Positions 7,566-16,580 of a stretch of DNA of 64,000 nucleotides are shown piece after piece (position 1 is the first letter of the stretch; every line of letters begins with the position of its first letter). This DNA is from Pokkaliibacter plantistimulans (lineage in GTDB: Bacteria; Pseudomonadota; Gammaproteobacteria; Pseudomonadales; Balneatricaceae): contig NZ_CP177354.1 in assembly GCF_046844695.1 (NCBI RefSeq), positions 3,596,001 through 3,660,000 on the forward strand, in the 5' to 3' direction. The notes under the pieces were generated by a model. That model was not told where the DNA came from and ran no database searches. It worked only from the letters and a program-made list of their open reading frames with translations. A program made the position numbers and the translations under genes.

Positions 7566-9152
7566 TCACACACCGTCCGTAGCATGGTGCTGATGTTTGA
7601 TACCGTACATGGCCTGATCAGCACGCTGCAACACGACAGCGGAACTGTCATCGCTCACCGAGGCGATGGCAATACCGATGCTGGCACCAATGGCAACGGT
7701 TACACCGGACGACAGTTCCATCGGCTCACAGATCCCGGCCACCAGCAGCGTACGCAGCTGTTCCGCCGCCTGCATGCTGCGCATGTCAGGCAGTAACAGG
7801 ACAAACTCATCACCGCCCAGTCGACCAATCACATCACCCTGCCTGACCAGCAGCTCCAGGCGACGTACCACCTGACAGAGCACTTCATCCCCGGCATCAT
7901 GGCCATAGGTATCGTTTATGTACTTGAAGCGGTCGAGATCAATCAGCATGACCGCAAACGGCGGCGGCTCTGGTAAGGCAAACTGATTATGGCTTACCTG
8001 CCAGTCTCCTACGGCCACCTTGTACTGACTGAACATCCACTGCAGACGATGATCAATGCCACGGCGGTTATAGGTGTTGGTCAGCAAATCCCTCTCGGCC
8101 ATGGTCAGGGCATGGGCTTCTTTCTGCTTGCGCTCGGTGATCTCTATCAGGATACCCAGCGTCAGCCCGTCACCCAGTGCGTGCAGTACCAGCTGCACCC
8201 AGCGATCACTGCCCTGAATCGGGATATCTTCCCGGTGCGACTGGCCTGCCCTGATTTTCTGACGGATGAAATCATCCAGCGGCAGCTGGCTGCCGATACC
8301 AATATGGCTGGAGCAGAGCATACGCTCCACTGCCGGATTCAGGGACTCCACTACCCCTTGCTGGTTGAGCACCAGAATGCCAAGTTCAGCGTTCTCGACA
8401 ATCAACCGGAACTTGCGCTCGCTCAGCGCCTGTTCACGACGAGCATCCTGCTCCGAATTCAGCAACCCCACCAGCTTACCTATGAGGCCGTTGACATCTT
8501 CGGCCAGTCGGCCGATTTCGTTGTGTTCGTTGCCTGCTGGCAGCGCCAGTCTCTCGCCATGATCCGCTTCCAGATGGTGCAGTTCATCAGAGATGCGCTT
8601 AATCGGCCTGACAATAGACAGCACCACCACCAGTGCGACGATCAGCGACACCACCACAATCTGCAGTTTAAGAAAGTTGGTAATGTAGCCGCTGTAGATA
8701 CTGGCCTGATAGCGGATAAAGCTTTCATCCGGCACCAGCTCAATGCGCCCTACCATTTGCCGGTCATCAAAGGGCGACGAAACCACCCGGCTGATTGGCT
8801 CTGCCCGTGGCCAGCGTTCTCCTGCCTGTAGCTCAGGCAGCGCCGCAATGACCTTGTCATCGCTGAGCACACGAACGGCAGCCACCGGTTTGTTGGTCAT
8901 CAACCCCCGCGCAATTTCCATAGCTAACGTGGTATCACCGGTAAAGCAGGCAATGCTGACCGTGCTCTGTACAGTGGAAAGAATGTCGTCGAACTGGTCA
9001 TGGGTGCGCTTTTGCTCATAGCTGAGCAGCAGTGGCGCTCCCAGCCAGGCAAATACAAATGACAGAATGACCCCCAAGCTGAGAATGACGATGGTGGTGC
9101 GAATGGCAATACTGCGCCAGGCGTTGCGCAACGCGGATAATTTAAAACTCAT
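7566..9152 (-). CDS. Membrane diguanylate cyclase: periplasmic sensor, HAMP, PAS, GGDEF
   Basis: This is 528 residues from the ATG at 9152, which overlaps the end of the PstS-like gene by 11 bases. A first membrane helix (IAIRTTIVILSLGVILSFVF) is followed by a periplasmic domain of about 120 residues, a second helix near residues 160-185, HAMP, PAS and a C-terminal GGDEF domain. The active site is RLGGDEF and an inhibitory RxxD site (RQGD) lies five residues before it, so it should make cyclic-di-GMP under product control. Gene order with a PstS-like protein and a porin fits a known sensor module in which the small binding protein modulates the cyclase. The signal is unknown. Confidence 0.9.
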   Translation of the reverse strand: MSFKLSALRNAWRSIAIRTTIVILSLGVILSFVFAWLGAPLLLSYEQKRTHDQFDDILSTVQSTVSIACFTGDTTLAMEIARGLMTNKPVAAVRVLSDDKVIAALPELQAGERWPRAEPISRVVSSPFDDRQMVGRIELVPDESFIRYQASIYSGYITNFLKLQIVVVSLIVALVVVLSIVRPIKRISDELHHLEADHGERLALPAGNEHNEIGRLAEDVNGLIGKLVGLLNSEQDARREQALSERKFRLIVENAELGILVLNQQGVVESLNPAVERMLCSSHIGIGSQLPLDDFIRQKIRAGQSHREDIPIQGSDRWVQLVLHALGDGLTLGILIEITERKQKEAHALTMAERDLLTNTYNRRGIDHRLQWMFSQYKVAVGDWQVSHNQFALPEPPPFAVMLIDLDRFKYINDTYGHDAGDEVLCQVVRRLELLVRQGDVIGRLGGDEFVLLLPDMRSMQAAEQLRTLLVAGICEPMELSSGVTVAIGASIGIAIASVSDDSSAVVLQRADQAMYGIKHQHHATDGV

Positions 9153-9582
9153 AGACGATCCTGAAGCGGGCATCCACCTGCGAACGCTGGACATAGGCAA
9201 TCATGGTGGGATTGGCCGCCACCTGCTGTAACGCTTGTTCGGCACTGTCCACCTGGCGCGGCGGGCGGGTCTTGCCGGAAAAGATCAGCCGTGCCCAGTA
9301 GGCATTGATATCTGCCAGCGGCTTACCGACCAGCAGCTGATAGAACAGCGCCTTTTGTTCAGACTTACCGATATCCAAAGGTATAGCTTCACCACCGCCG
9401 GGCAGCTGACGATAGCGGCCCATGAAAATATTAATGAGCTGATAGCGGTCGAGCTGGGTGATGGCCGCCTGAGCACTGACGACCACCACCAGTCCATCCC
9501 CCGCAGACTGTTCGACAGCACTGGTTGCCGCTGCCGTGGTAGTCCACAACAGGCAGGCTAACGCGAATGATTTGATCAACAT
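9142..9582 (-). CDS. Periplasmic PstS-like (phosphate-binding family) protein
   Basis: The likely start is the ATG at 9582, giving 146 residues with a signal peptide (MLIKSFALACLLWTTTAAAT). The frame is open further, to 9630. It resembles the short 'phosphate ABC transporter substrate-binding' proteins, with motifs INIFMGRYRQLPGG and YWARLIFSGKTRPP. It is about half the length of true PstS and has no transporter genes nearby, so it probably acts as a periplasmic accessory to the diguanylate cyclase downstream. Its stop overlaps that gene, which indicates co-translation. The porin gene upstream in the same module has decayed. The ligand is not known. Confidence 0.8.
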   Translation of the reverse strand: MLIKSFALACLLWTTTAAATSAVEQSAGDGLVVVVSAQAAITQLDRYQLINIFMGRYRQLPGGGEAIPLDIGKSEQKALFYQLLVGKPLADINAYWARLIFSGKTRPPRQVDSAEQALQQVAANPTMIAYVQRSQVDARFRIVYEF

Positions 9583-9595
9583 GCTCCAGCCCCCC

Positions 9596-10523
9596 TCAGA
9601 ACACAAAATCAAGTGACAGACTGTAGGCATTGCAACGGCGCCGGGACAGACTCGGCTCGGTTTCCAGCAGTACGATCGGGTCTTTTACTTCGAAGTAGTC
9701 GGTATCTGCTTTCCATGAACAGCGATCAGGTAGATCCACCAAGATGAGTGTTGTTACCCATACTGAATACGGTGTGCAGCCCTGCAGGTTACCTTCATCA
9801 CAGGCCACTCCCAGGCCATACACTCCCAGGCCATAGAAGTTGATGGTCTGGTTAGTGCTGTCGAGCACAGCAGCCAAACCAGTAGCGTCTCCCATTGCCG
9901 GATGGGCCCGTGCTGACATCCCAGATAGCCGCTGATGAAGGGCTTGTGGCGCATATCAAGTACGGCACCGGGTGCCAGGGTCCACCGTAAAGACCCCGGG
10001 TCATCGCGGCCAAGACCCTGTCCGAGCGAACACACCAGGGTGACATCAACACCGTTTACACCTCCGGTCGGATATTGCCGCACATCTCCAGTGCCGGACG
10101 AATGGGCGTTTGGCATAGCCGATACCATTGCTGTCGCTGCCCGCCTGCCAATCCAGTAACAGCCGCCTGACAAGGACACTGCTATCCCCCTCAAACTGAC
10201 ACTTGAGAAAAGCCCAGGTGAACCGGGGATTCCTACTGTTGCTGTCGTTGAGTTTGTTGACCAGCGGCAAGGCGGCTGACAGCCTGTCTGTGAGTGGGCC
10301 ACTGAGCTGTCCGCCCAGACTGGATTCGGCTGACTGGTCAAGTTTGCCGCTTTGGGCACCATGAGGCTGTATCACATCACGGCGATACAAAAGGCCATCC
10401 TCATGGTGATAAACACCGCCGAGGGTGCCAGTCCTGCCAGGACTCTGCCTGGCCAGCTACAAGTACAAAAACCAGTGCAGCCATCAGTGCATCTGCCTGA
10501 AGCCAATGGATTCCTGCTGTCAT
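9596..10523 (-). pseudogene. Decayed outer-membrane porin gene with several frameshifts
   Basis: A signal peptide is readable from the ATG at 10523 (MAALVFVLVAGQAES within it). Porin-like segments then continue in other frames: FTWAFLKCQFEGD and GIGYAKRPFV, then NGVDVTLVCSLGQG, then TINFYGLGV, and finally a typical outer-membrane C terminus, AYSLSLDFVF, ending at 9596. At least three frame changes and an early stop break the gene. It precedes the PstS-like and GGDEF genes, the place where an intact porin is found in related modules. Individual short open frames here should not be read as separate genes. Confidence 0.75.
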
Positions 10524-10712
10524 AGGGTGAGTCACCTTTCTGCTACTAGCTCTGAAACAGGCTCACTAACCCTTTGTCACCCGGATCAGTTTTACCAAGC
10601 TGACGCAGAACCTGCTCAGACTGCCAGGTATTAAGTGTCCTATGAGCTGTTCAGTTCCCAGTCCAGGTTGGCACAACAATTCAGCACAGGTATCCGTTGG
10701 CCAGTGCCCACC

Positions 10713-13700
10713 TTATTGGCCGGGATACACTTCCTTCCAGTTCACCCGCCCGGTGCGGTATGCTTCCTCACCAATCTTGTATTCCTTCAGGCCGCCATTG
10801 CCATCCGATGCGTAGGCCGACACGGCGCCTTTGCCGCTGTCCATAATCAGTGCACCGGTCGAGTCCTTATTCAATACCCCTGCCGCATTGGAGTCATGAC
10901 TGTCTATGGCGCCATCACCGTTGGTATCCATGATGGGCGAGTTATGCCCGCCGCCAGTCTTGGCCTTCAAGGCCATCAGCCAGCCGTACTCCTTGGCACC
11001 GCACTGATTAGGATTGGGAATCAGGGTGGAGTAGATAATGCGCCCACGCCGCAACAGTGGCGTATTGATCACCATCTCCCCTGCACTGCTGTCCAGATCA
11101 AGCCGCCAGCCATAGCTGCCCACCGTATTGTTGCTGATCTGCCGGTAAGTAGTGCCGCTCTCGCTGTAGCTGGTGAAGGTCTGTGCTGTCAGGCTGGCGC
11201 GGCTGACAGGAAAGCTGAAACTGCTATTGCTCATGCTGTCATCCCGAATGCCATAGAGGCTGTTGGCGACGATATTGCTCACCAGATTGTCGCCGACATC
11301 GTGATATTTGCCGGTGCCGATATAGATCATCAGGCCCTGCCGGGTGAAGCCCAATTCTGGCTGCGCATAGATCGGCTGCACAGTGCCAGCTGTGGCGGTG
11401 GTGGTGGCAACAAACAGCGGCGCATTCTGCGCTACCTGCCAGTCACTGCTGTCAGACGAACTCAGATCGAACTTCCACAGATTGCCTTTCAGATCCCCCG
11501 CGTATATGTAGTCCACATTGCCATCGCCGTCGTAATCCACCGGAGCGATATTCGACAGGCCATTGCCCGTCTTGGCGCTACTGGCGATACCACTGACCTT
11601 ACTGGTATCGATGCGGACTACATCTGCTTTGCTCCAGTGCTGATCCTGCATGGCATCGAGATACACCAGATAGAGCACGGCACTGCCAGCACTGCTTTCG
11701 TAGCCGTTGCCAAAAGCGACAGCCCAACGGTTGTTATTAAGGCGGATCACCGCAGGTTTGGAGAAGGTGTATCCCAGCGTGGAGGGAGAGCTGGCATCCG
11801 CGAACAATGCTTTATCGACCGCCTCATCGTATTCCCACAACACATGCTGGCTGGCACTGCTTTCTTTAACTGACGCGGGCGAGCTGACATCCAGTGCAAA
11901 CACGGCTTTGCCGCCCGCCCGCATCCCGGCGGTGAGCACTGTATGCCAGTCATCATTGAAGAAGGCATCGACGATGGTCGGCGAACCATCCACCGAATAC
12001 TGATGCTGATCGTTGCTGTGATCACTGTCATAGTCAGGATCCAGCATAGCGGCCATGGCATCCAGAGCGGCATTCGGTGCGTAGGCGAACACCTCCTTGC
12101 CCGTAGCCGCACTGAATCCATGCATCAGGCCGTCGTTGGCGCCGACGTACACCATGCCACTGCGGTTACTGTGGCTGCTACGAAAACTGCTGTAGAGGTG
12201 ATGACTGCCTTCAAGGGCATCGGCATAACCGAAGTTGGGGCTGCCCACATAGACCGGCACCGAGTCAACGATATCCCCCAGTCGTGTCGCCTTGCCTTCC
12301 TTGGTTTTCCGGTTGCGAAACACGCCACCCTGATCCGCTTCCTGAGTATGACTACCGCGCAGGTAATCAATGGCCTGCTGCTGCGCAACTTCAGCATCAG
12401 ACACGCTAAGCCCCGCGATCAACCGGGTCAGCTGAGCGCAGTTGAGCACCGTCTGATCACTGCTGCAGGTGGTATTCCCCGCTCGGAACGCCACACCTTT
12501 GAGGTTCTCATTGTCCCAGCTCAACAACTGCCGCGAGCTGGACAGGCTGGACTCGCTCATATTCTCCAGCTGGGTAGCAGCACTCCACTGTTTATTGAGC
12601 GTCAGGCTGTCATTGAACTGGTAGGCCACCAGATCGCCATTCCATGAATAGGTATTGTCGTAAGTAGACACAAAGATATAGCTGCCATCACGCACCGCGC
12701 TGCTGCTGGAAATCGGTGGCGTATAGCCGTTACTGGTAGCGACACTGGAGAAGACGTCATTCAGATAATCTGCCAGCTCGCTGAAGTTGTTGACCTTGAA
12801 ATAGCTGTCCGGTGAGCCGTCACCGTCTTTATCCCACTCGTCGCGACTACCGGGCAGCAGATCACCATTGTGGTCATTGAAGCCGCCGTATTTGGCGGCC
12901 AGATAAAGTGGTGCCGGTGGCGTGGTAATGGCACTGGAGGCGGCGGCCACAAAGCGTGACGTACCGTAGGCATAGGTGGGTGTAGTCGATGCGTCACCAT
13001 CGGAATACTTGCTGGTGTAGTTGTTGAGGTTGACCCAATCTTTGATGGTGGTGCTGACCGTCACCACATTTTGCTCAGCACTGCTGGCTGTGGAGCCAAT
13101 CACCAGATACCCGGCGCTCAGTGTCTGCGAAGTCACCCGATACGGTACTCCTACCGTGACCTTCAACTGATTGCTGGCAGTCTCACCATCATCGCAGGCA
13201 CTGCCGACGCACACATCAAACTCCTCAACCATGTCCATGTCATAATCACCGCCTTTGACGCCGTCTTCCCAGGCAACGAAAAAGCGCATATGGCTGATAT
13301 TGCCTTTGCCATCAAACTGCTGCTCGGCAATCACCACATCATTCATACTGCAGTCATTAGCGCCGGTCTGGTTATAGCAACGCGGCACCAGGGTGATAGA
13401 GCCCGAATCAGTTTTAAAAGAAAACAGCGGCAACGCTTCGGACAGGGCCACACCATAGGTCTTGATCGTCTGGCTTTCGTCAAAGCCTGTTGCCGTTTTC
13501 AAGTCCTGGGTATGGGCATAGTACGCCAGCCCGGCCAGCCCATAGCTGCCCTGAGCCGCTGGCGCATCGGGGCAAATGCCTCTGGCGGTCGACAAGGCAG
13601 TGATGGTTTTGCTGTCACAACGCTTGCTGGTGCCACCGCTGGCTTCGCCGATCAGATAGGTTCCACCATTGATACCCTCGGCAGTACCAATCTTGTCGAT

Positions 13701-15197
13701 ATAGGTTTTCAGATCTGTAGCGTTGATGGATAACCCGGCATAGTTGCCATCCTCAAACATCTGGTCAGCGTCGTAGGTATTCACCCCGGATGACAGAATC
13801 AGGATCGAGCAGCTGGCACAACGCTCTTTGGCGGGCCAGGGGTCTGCCCCCCAACTGGTGGAACGGAACAGATTCAGGGTGAAGTAGGCCTGGTCATTGC
13901 TGCCAATGGCAAAGTCAGATGAGGGTGTACGCTGGCTTTCATCATCAATGGTCAGGTAGCGCAGCGCCTCCAGATACATTTCACCCAGCGGATTCTCCCA
14001 GTCGACACAATCACCGTCGTTGTCCTTGCCACCGTTCCAGCCACAGCTGTACGTCACATACGAGCTATCGTCCCGGCCGATAATCTGCAGGCTGTCGAGA
14101 ATGCCGATGATAGACCGGTCATTCGTCCCCATGCTGGTGTTGTTGTCTGTCTTCAGCAGCACGCCGGTGTCGGTATCCGTTTCAGTGCCACTACTGTCGG
14201 TGGTGTTGAATGCCTCCAGCGGCTTACGCAACACCCCGCCCTTTTTGTATTTGTAGTAGCTGCCGCTGATCAGGCCGAAATCGAGCTTGCCGGTTTCCCC
14301 GTAGCGTTGCAGTAAACCCACCGGTTTGAGGGTCCCGGCAGGATACTGCTCACAATATCCACTGCGGTCATCCAGCCCGCCATTACATACCTGCACCCGG
14401 GCCTTGAAGGGCGAACTGCTGCTGATTTTGTCGCTGCTGCTAGGCTGCTCCCCCCCGGCATACTGACACTGATGGCCTTCCTGTGTCGCCCAGAATGGCC
14501 ATGCGCCCTTGGCCACATGGATCAAGGGGGCATTCTTACTGGCGGGTGGATACTTTTTGCTGCCGCGTGTTTCCAGCGTCGACACCTGAGAGGCGTTACA
14601 CAGGGTGATGGCAGTTTGAGAGTACGGCGATACCTGACTGACCGTAACGCTGGTGGTACTGCGGAATACCTTAGCGAAGGCGTGTACATCGTCCGGCAGA
14701 AAAGCACGCTCAAGTACGGTGTACGATCCTTTGGCACTGGGGTCACTGTAGCGACGGCCGCCGTAGAGCACCTTACGAATCAGGTCCATCCTCGACATGG
14801 TGCTCCAGTTGAGGAAGTTGCCACTCCAGGCACCTGTGCAAAGATGATTGCTGGCGGCTGCGAAAGGCACAAACATGTTGCCATCGTAGCTGTAACACAG
14901 AGCGGAATTGAAATAGCCATCATAGGTGATGCTGTTGTCGTAGGTAGTATCCAGTGCACCATCACCATTAAGATCGGTGTAATCGGGATAGGCTTTCTTG
15001 AACAGCTCATGCGCCTTGGATAACAGCAGCATGACCTTGGGTGTGGCAGATACCTGACTGGCAAAGGGCTTGCTGGCCAGTGCCGCCCGGACAGACAAAG
15101 GCTGACACCCCATCAGCAGCACCCAGATGATCCCCGTTAGACGTACAAAATGTCTGCCCTTCCCTTTGACAGACTGAATCGGCTTTAGCCACTGCAT
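10713..15197 (-). CDS. pilY1: Type IV pilus tip adhesin PilY1, unusually large
   Basis: The 1494-residue protein has an N-terminal signal sequence (hydrophobic GIIWVLLMG) and the PilY1 beta-propeller in the C-terminal third. The conserved calcium loop DYDGDGNVD is near residue 1220. Two more Asp-rich, EF-hand-like loops are seen, DLNGDGALD (near 75) and DKDGDGSPD (near 790). I see no MIDAS motif (DxSxS) of a von Willebrand A domain. PilY1 sits at the pilus tip, promotes adhesion and controls retraction. It is transcribed alone, apart from pilVWX, from an hrp box 35 bases upstream, and a GGGGCGG ribosome site precedes the ATG. Many cysteines suggest an exported, disulfide-linked fold. Confidence 0.92.
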   Translation of the reverse strand: MQWLKPIQSVKGKGRHFVRLTGIIWVLLMGCQPLSVRAALASKPFASQVSATPKVMLLLSKAHELFKKAYPDYTDLNGDGALDTTYDNSITYDGYFNSALCYSYDGNMFVPFAAASNHLCTGAWSGNFLNWSTMSRMDLIRKVLYGGRRYSDPSAKGSYTVLERAFLPDDVHAFAKVFRSTTSVTVSQVSPYSQTAITLCNASQVSTLETRGSKKYPPASKNAPLIHVAKGAWPFWATQEGHQCQYAGGEQPSSSDKISSSSPFKARVQVCNGGLDDRSGYCEQYPAGTLKPVGLLQRYGETGKLDFGLISGSYYKYKKGGVLRKPLEAFNTTDSSGTETDTDTGVLLKTDNNTSMGTNDRSIIGILDSLQIIGRDDSSYVTYSCGWNGGKDNDGDCVDWENPLGEMYLEALRYLTIDDESQRTPSSDFAIGSNDQAYFTLNLFRSTSWGADPWPAKERCASCSILILSSGVNTYDADQMFEDGNYAGLSINATDLKTYIDKIGTAEGINGGTYLIGEASGGTSKRCDSKTITALSTARGICPDAPAAQGSYGLAGLAYYAHTQDLKTATGFDESQTIKTYGVALSEALPLFSFKTDSGSITLVPRCYNQTGANDCSMNDVVIAEQQFDGKGNISHMRFFVAWEDGVKGGDYDMDMVEEFDVCVGSACDDGETASNQLKVTVGVPYRVTSQTLSAGYLVIGSTASSAEQNVVTVSTTIKDWVNLNNYTSKYSDGDASTTPTYAYGTSRFVAAASSAITTPPAPLYLAAKYGGFNDHNGDLLPGSRDEWDKDGDGSPDSYFKVNNFSELADYLNDVFSSVATSNGYTPPISSSSAVRDGSYIFVSTYDNTYSWNGDLVAYQFNDSLTLNKQWSAATQLENMSESSLSSSRQLLSWDNENLKGVAFRAGNTTCSSDQTVLNCAQLTRLIAGLSVSDAEVAQQQAIDYLRGSHTQEADQGGVFRNRKTKEGKATRLGDIVDSVPVYVGSPNFGYADALEGSHHLYSSFRSSHSNRSGMVYVGANDGLMHGFSAATGKEVFAYAPNAALDAMAAMLDPDYDSDHSNDQHQYSVDGSPTIVDAFFNDDWHTVLTAGMRAGGKAVFALDVSSPASVKESSASQHVLWEYDEAVDKALFADASSPSTLGYTFSKPAVIRLNNNRWAVAFGNGYESSAGSAVLYLVYLDAMQDQHWSKADVVRIDTSKVSGIASSAKTGNGLSNIAPVDYDGDGNVDYIYAGDLKGNLWKFDLSSSDSSDWQVAQNAPLFVATTTATAGTVQPIYAQPELGFTRQGLMIYIGTGKYHDVGDNLVSNIVANSLYGIRDDSMSNSSFSFPVSRASLTAQTFTSYSESGTTYRQISNNTVGSYGWRLDLDSSAGEMVINTPLLRRGRIIYSTLIPNPNQCGAKEYGWLMALKAKTGGGHNSPIMDTNGDGAIDSHDSNAAGVLNKDSTGALIMDSGKGAVSAYASDGNGGLKEYKIGEEAYRTGRVNWKEVYPGQ

Positions 15198-15231
15198 TTA
15201 CTACCGCCCCAACAGCCAGACAATCAGGTTG

Positions 15232-15259
15232 TCAGTGGCACTGTGGCGACTCGGGTTCC
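15232..15259 (-). promoter_or_regulatory. HrpL-type promoter (hrp box) for pilY1
   Basis: On the minus strand: GGAACC-N15-CCACTGA, with all fixed bases matched. Transcription would begin about 28 bases before the pilY1 ATG, an ideal leader length. It is back to back with another hrp box at 15301 that faces the other way. Confidence 0.82.
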
Positions 15260-15300
15260 CTTGGAGCGTACCGGTTAAATCCAGCGCATGGCCGCATCGC

Positions 15301-15328
15301 GGAACTGCCATCTATTCCGCGCCACCCA
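15301..15328 (+). promoter_or_regulatory. HrpL-type promoter (hrp box) for the 15404 gene
   Basis: GGAACT-N15-CCACCCA, one base from the strict consensus and identical in form to the hrpJ promoter at 32278. It lies 75 bp before the ATG of the unknown gene at 15404. Confidence 0.8.
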
Positions 15329-15403
15329 GCACAGGATGACGCTGAGCCCAGCGTTTTACAGAGATCGCACATCATCACGCCCCACGGAGCGGGAGTACAC
15401 ACC

Positions 15404-15895
15404 ATGCGTACCACGTCAGCCAATACGCCGGTCAGCCCGGCAGCAGACAGCAGCCCTCTAACAGGCACACAAAAGGCCAAAAGCAGCATGGGCATGCTGG
15501 GCTCCATGGGGGTCAGGCTGCTAAATCAGACCAGTGTTGTGACAGATCCCATCAAGCGTTTCTTTAATGCCGCCATGGGATTGTTTCGTACTGACTCCGG
15601 TAAAATCAGGGTGCCCCAACACCTCAGCAGCGCCGAGCTGGAAAAGCTCCAGCATCAGTTGCGCAGTTTTCATCAGCAATGCCTGCAACAACAGCAGCAC
15701 ACCACACTGACCGCCGACAAACGCCATGGCAGCCGACAGCTCCAGCTGCATCAGATTCTGCTGTTGGCAGATGCGCTTAAGCATCAGCAAAAGACACAGG
15801 AAATGCGCGCAGCGCAGTGGCAGCAGCAACATCAGGGGGTGATTGATCACAATGACGATACCCGCAAGCTGATTGAGTCTTACAAGCGGCAGTGA
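15404..15895 (+). CDS. Unknown protein, candidate type III substrate
   Basis: I do not recognise this 163-residue protein. The first 30 residues are rich in Ser, Thr, Ala and Pro and nearly free of acidic residues, as in type III secretion signals. A short hydrophobic stretch (MGMLGSMGVRLL) follows, and the second half is Gln/His/Leu-rich and likely helical. A GGGAG ribosome site precedes the ATG, and an hrp box stands 75 bp upstream. The next gene is a CesT-like chaperone with its own hrp box. Small effector-chaperone pairs are common at the edges of such clusters, so a secreted effector or accessory is plausible. An unsecreted helper cannot be excluded. Confidence 0.7.
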   Translation: MRTTSANTPVSPAADSSPLTGTQKAKSSMGMLGSMGVRLLNQTSVVTDPIKRFFNAAMGLFRTDSGKIRVPQHLSSAELEKLQHQLRSFHQQCLQQQQHTTLTADKRHGSRQLQLHQILLLADALKHQQKTQEMRAAQWQQQHQGVIDHNDDTRKLIESYKRQ

Positions 15896-15932
15896 TTCGT
15901 CATCTCGCCTGACATCCACCTGAAAAGGTCAG

Positions 15933-15961
15933 GGAACTTCCCTGATGCCACAGTCCACTCA
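15933..15961 (+). promoter_or_regulatory. HrpL-type promoter (hrp box) for the chaperone gene
   Basis: GGAACT-N16-CCACTCA. It overlaps an ATG at 15945, so that ATG would lie before the transcript start. This supports the next in-frame ATG, at 16020, as the real start of the chaperone. Confidence 0.7.
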
Positions 15962-16019
15962 GAATGACAGTGACCATAAACCGTCACTCACTCTTCAGCA
16001 TCACTGGCAGGGATTGACC

Positions 16020-16442
16020 ATGACTCCTCACCAACTCAAAGCCAACCAATTTATTCAGCACTTCGGCAAAAGTATCCGTGCCTCACTGCAGTTAAAGGAC
16101 GGCGTCTGTGCCCTGTACGACGCCGAGGATCAGGAAGTGACGGTAATTGAAGTACCCGATCACAGTGACAGTGCTATTTTCCATTGCTCTCTGTTGACGC
16201 TATCGAGTGACGTTTCGCCTCAGATACTGCGCAAGTTACTGTTACTGAACTTTGAAATCAGCGCCATGCAAGGTTGCTGGCTGGCAGTCGATGAACGCGA
16301 CAACCTCTGCCTGTGTCATGTGCTACCACTGGATAAATCCGATGAACAACATTTCAGCAATAGCCTGACTGGCTTTATCGAGCAAACCAAAGACGTTCGC
16401 GCTTTCATTCAGGAACTACTGCGTCAGGTTGATGCCGCCTAA
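16020..16442 (+). CDS. CesT-family type III secretion chaperone
   Basis: From the ATG at 16020 the protein has 140 residues, the usual size for class I chaperones. The frame is open from an ATG at 15945, but that lies inside the promoter, and CAGGGA precedes 16020. It has the CesT alternation of amphipathic strands and helices: an N-terminal helix (HQLKANQFIQHFGKSI), strands around CALYDAEDQEVTVIEV, the LRKLLLLNFEISAMQGCWLAVDE segment in which a leucine-rich helix precedes a strand, and a C-terminal helix. Such proteins bind effectors as dimers in the cytoplasm. The natural partner is the product of the gene just upstream. Confidence 0.82.
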   Translation: MTPHQLKANQFIQHFGKSIRASLQLKDGVCALYDAEDQEVTVIEVPDHSDSAIFHCSLLTLSSDVSPQILRKLLLLNFEISAMQGCWLAVDERDNLCLCHVLPLDKSDEQHFSNSLTGFIEQTKDVRAFIQELLRQVDAA

Positions 16443-16536
16443 CAGCTGATACTTTCCTGAGCACGGAACCCATCAAGAGACCATCATAAGATCGCGTGTG
16501 AGTCATCTCACTCATCGCAAGACTTAGCCAATGAGG

Positions 16537-16560
16537 AGGCTGGTTGCCCCGCCCCAGCCT
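16537..16560. terminator. Weak hairpin between convergent genes
   Basis: The arms AGGCTGG and CCAGCCT, with a 10-base loop, lie between the chaperone gene and hrpV. There is no T tract on either side, so termination is only suggested by position. Confidence 0.3.
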
Positions 16561-16580
16561 GCCGTCACTTACCTCTATCG

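Noticed and set aside
10635..11873. 412-codon frame on the plus strand
   Set aside because: It is antisense to the pilY1 propeller, whose frame has clear homology; the sequence is a typical His/Ile/Ala-rich shadow.
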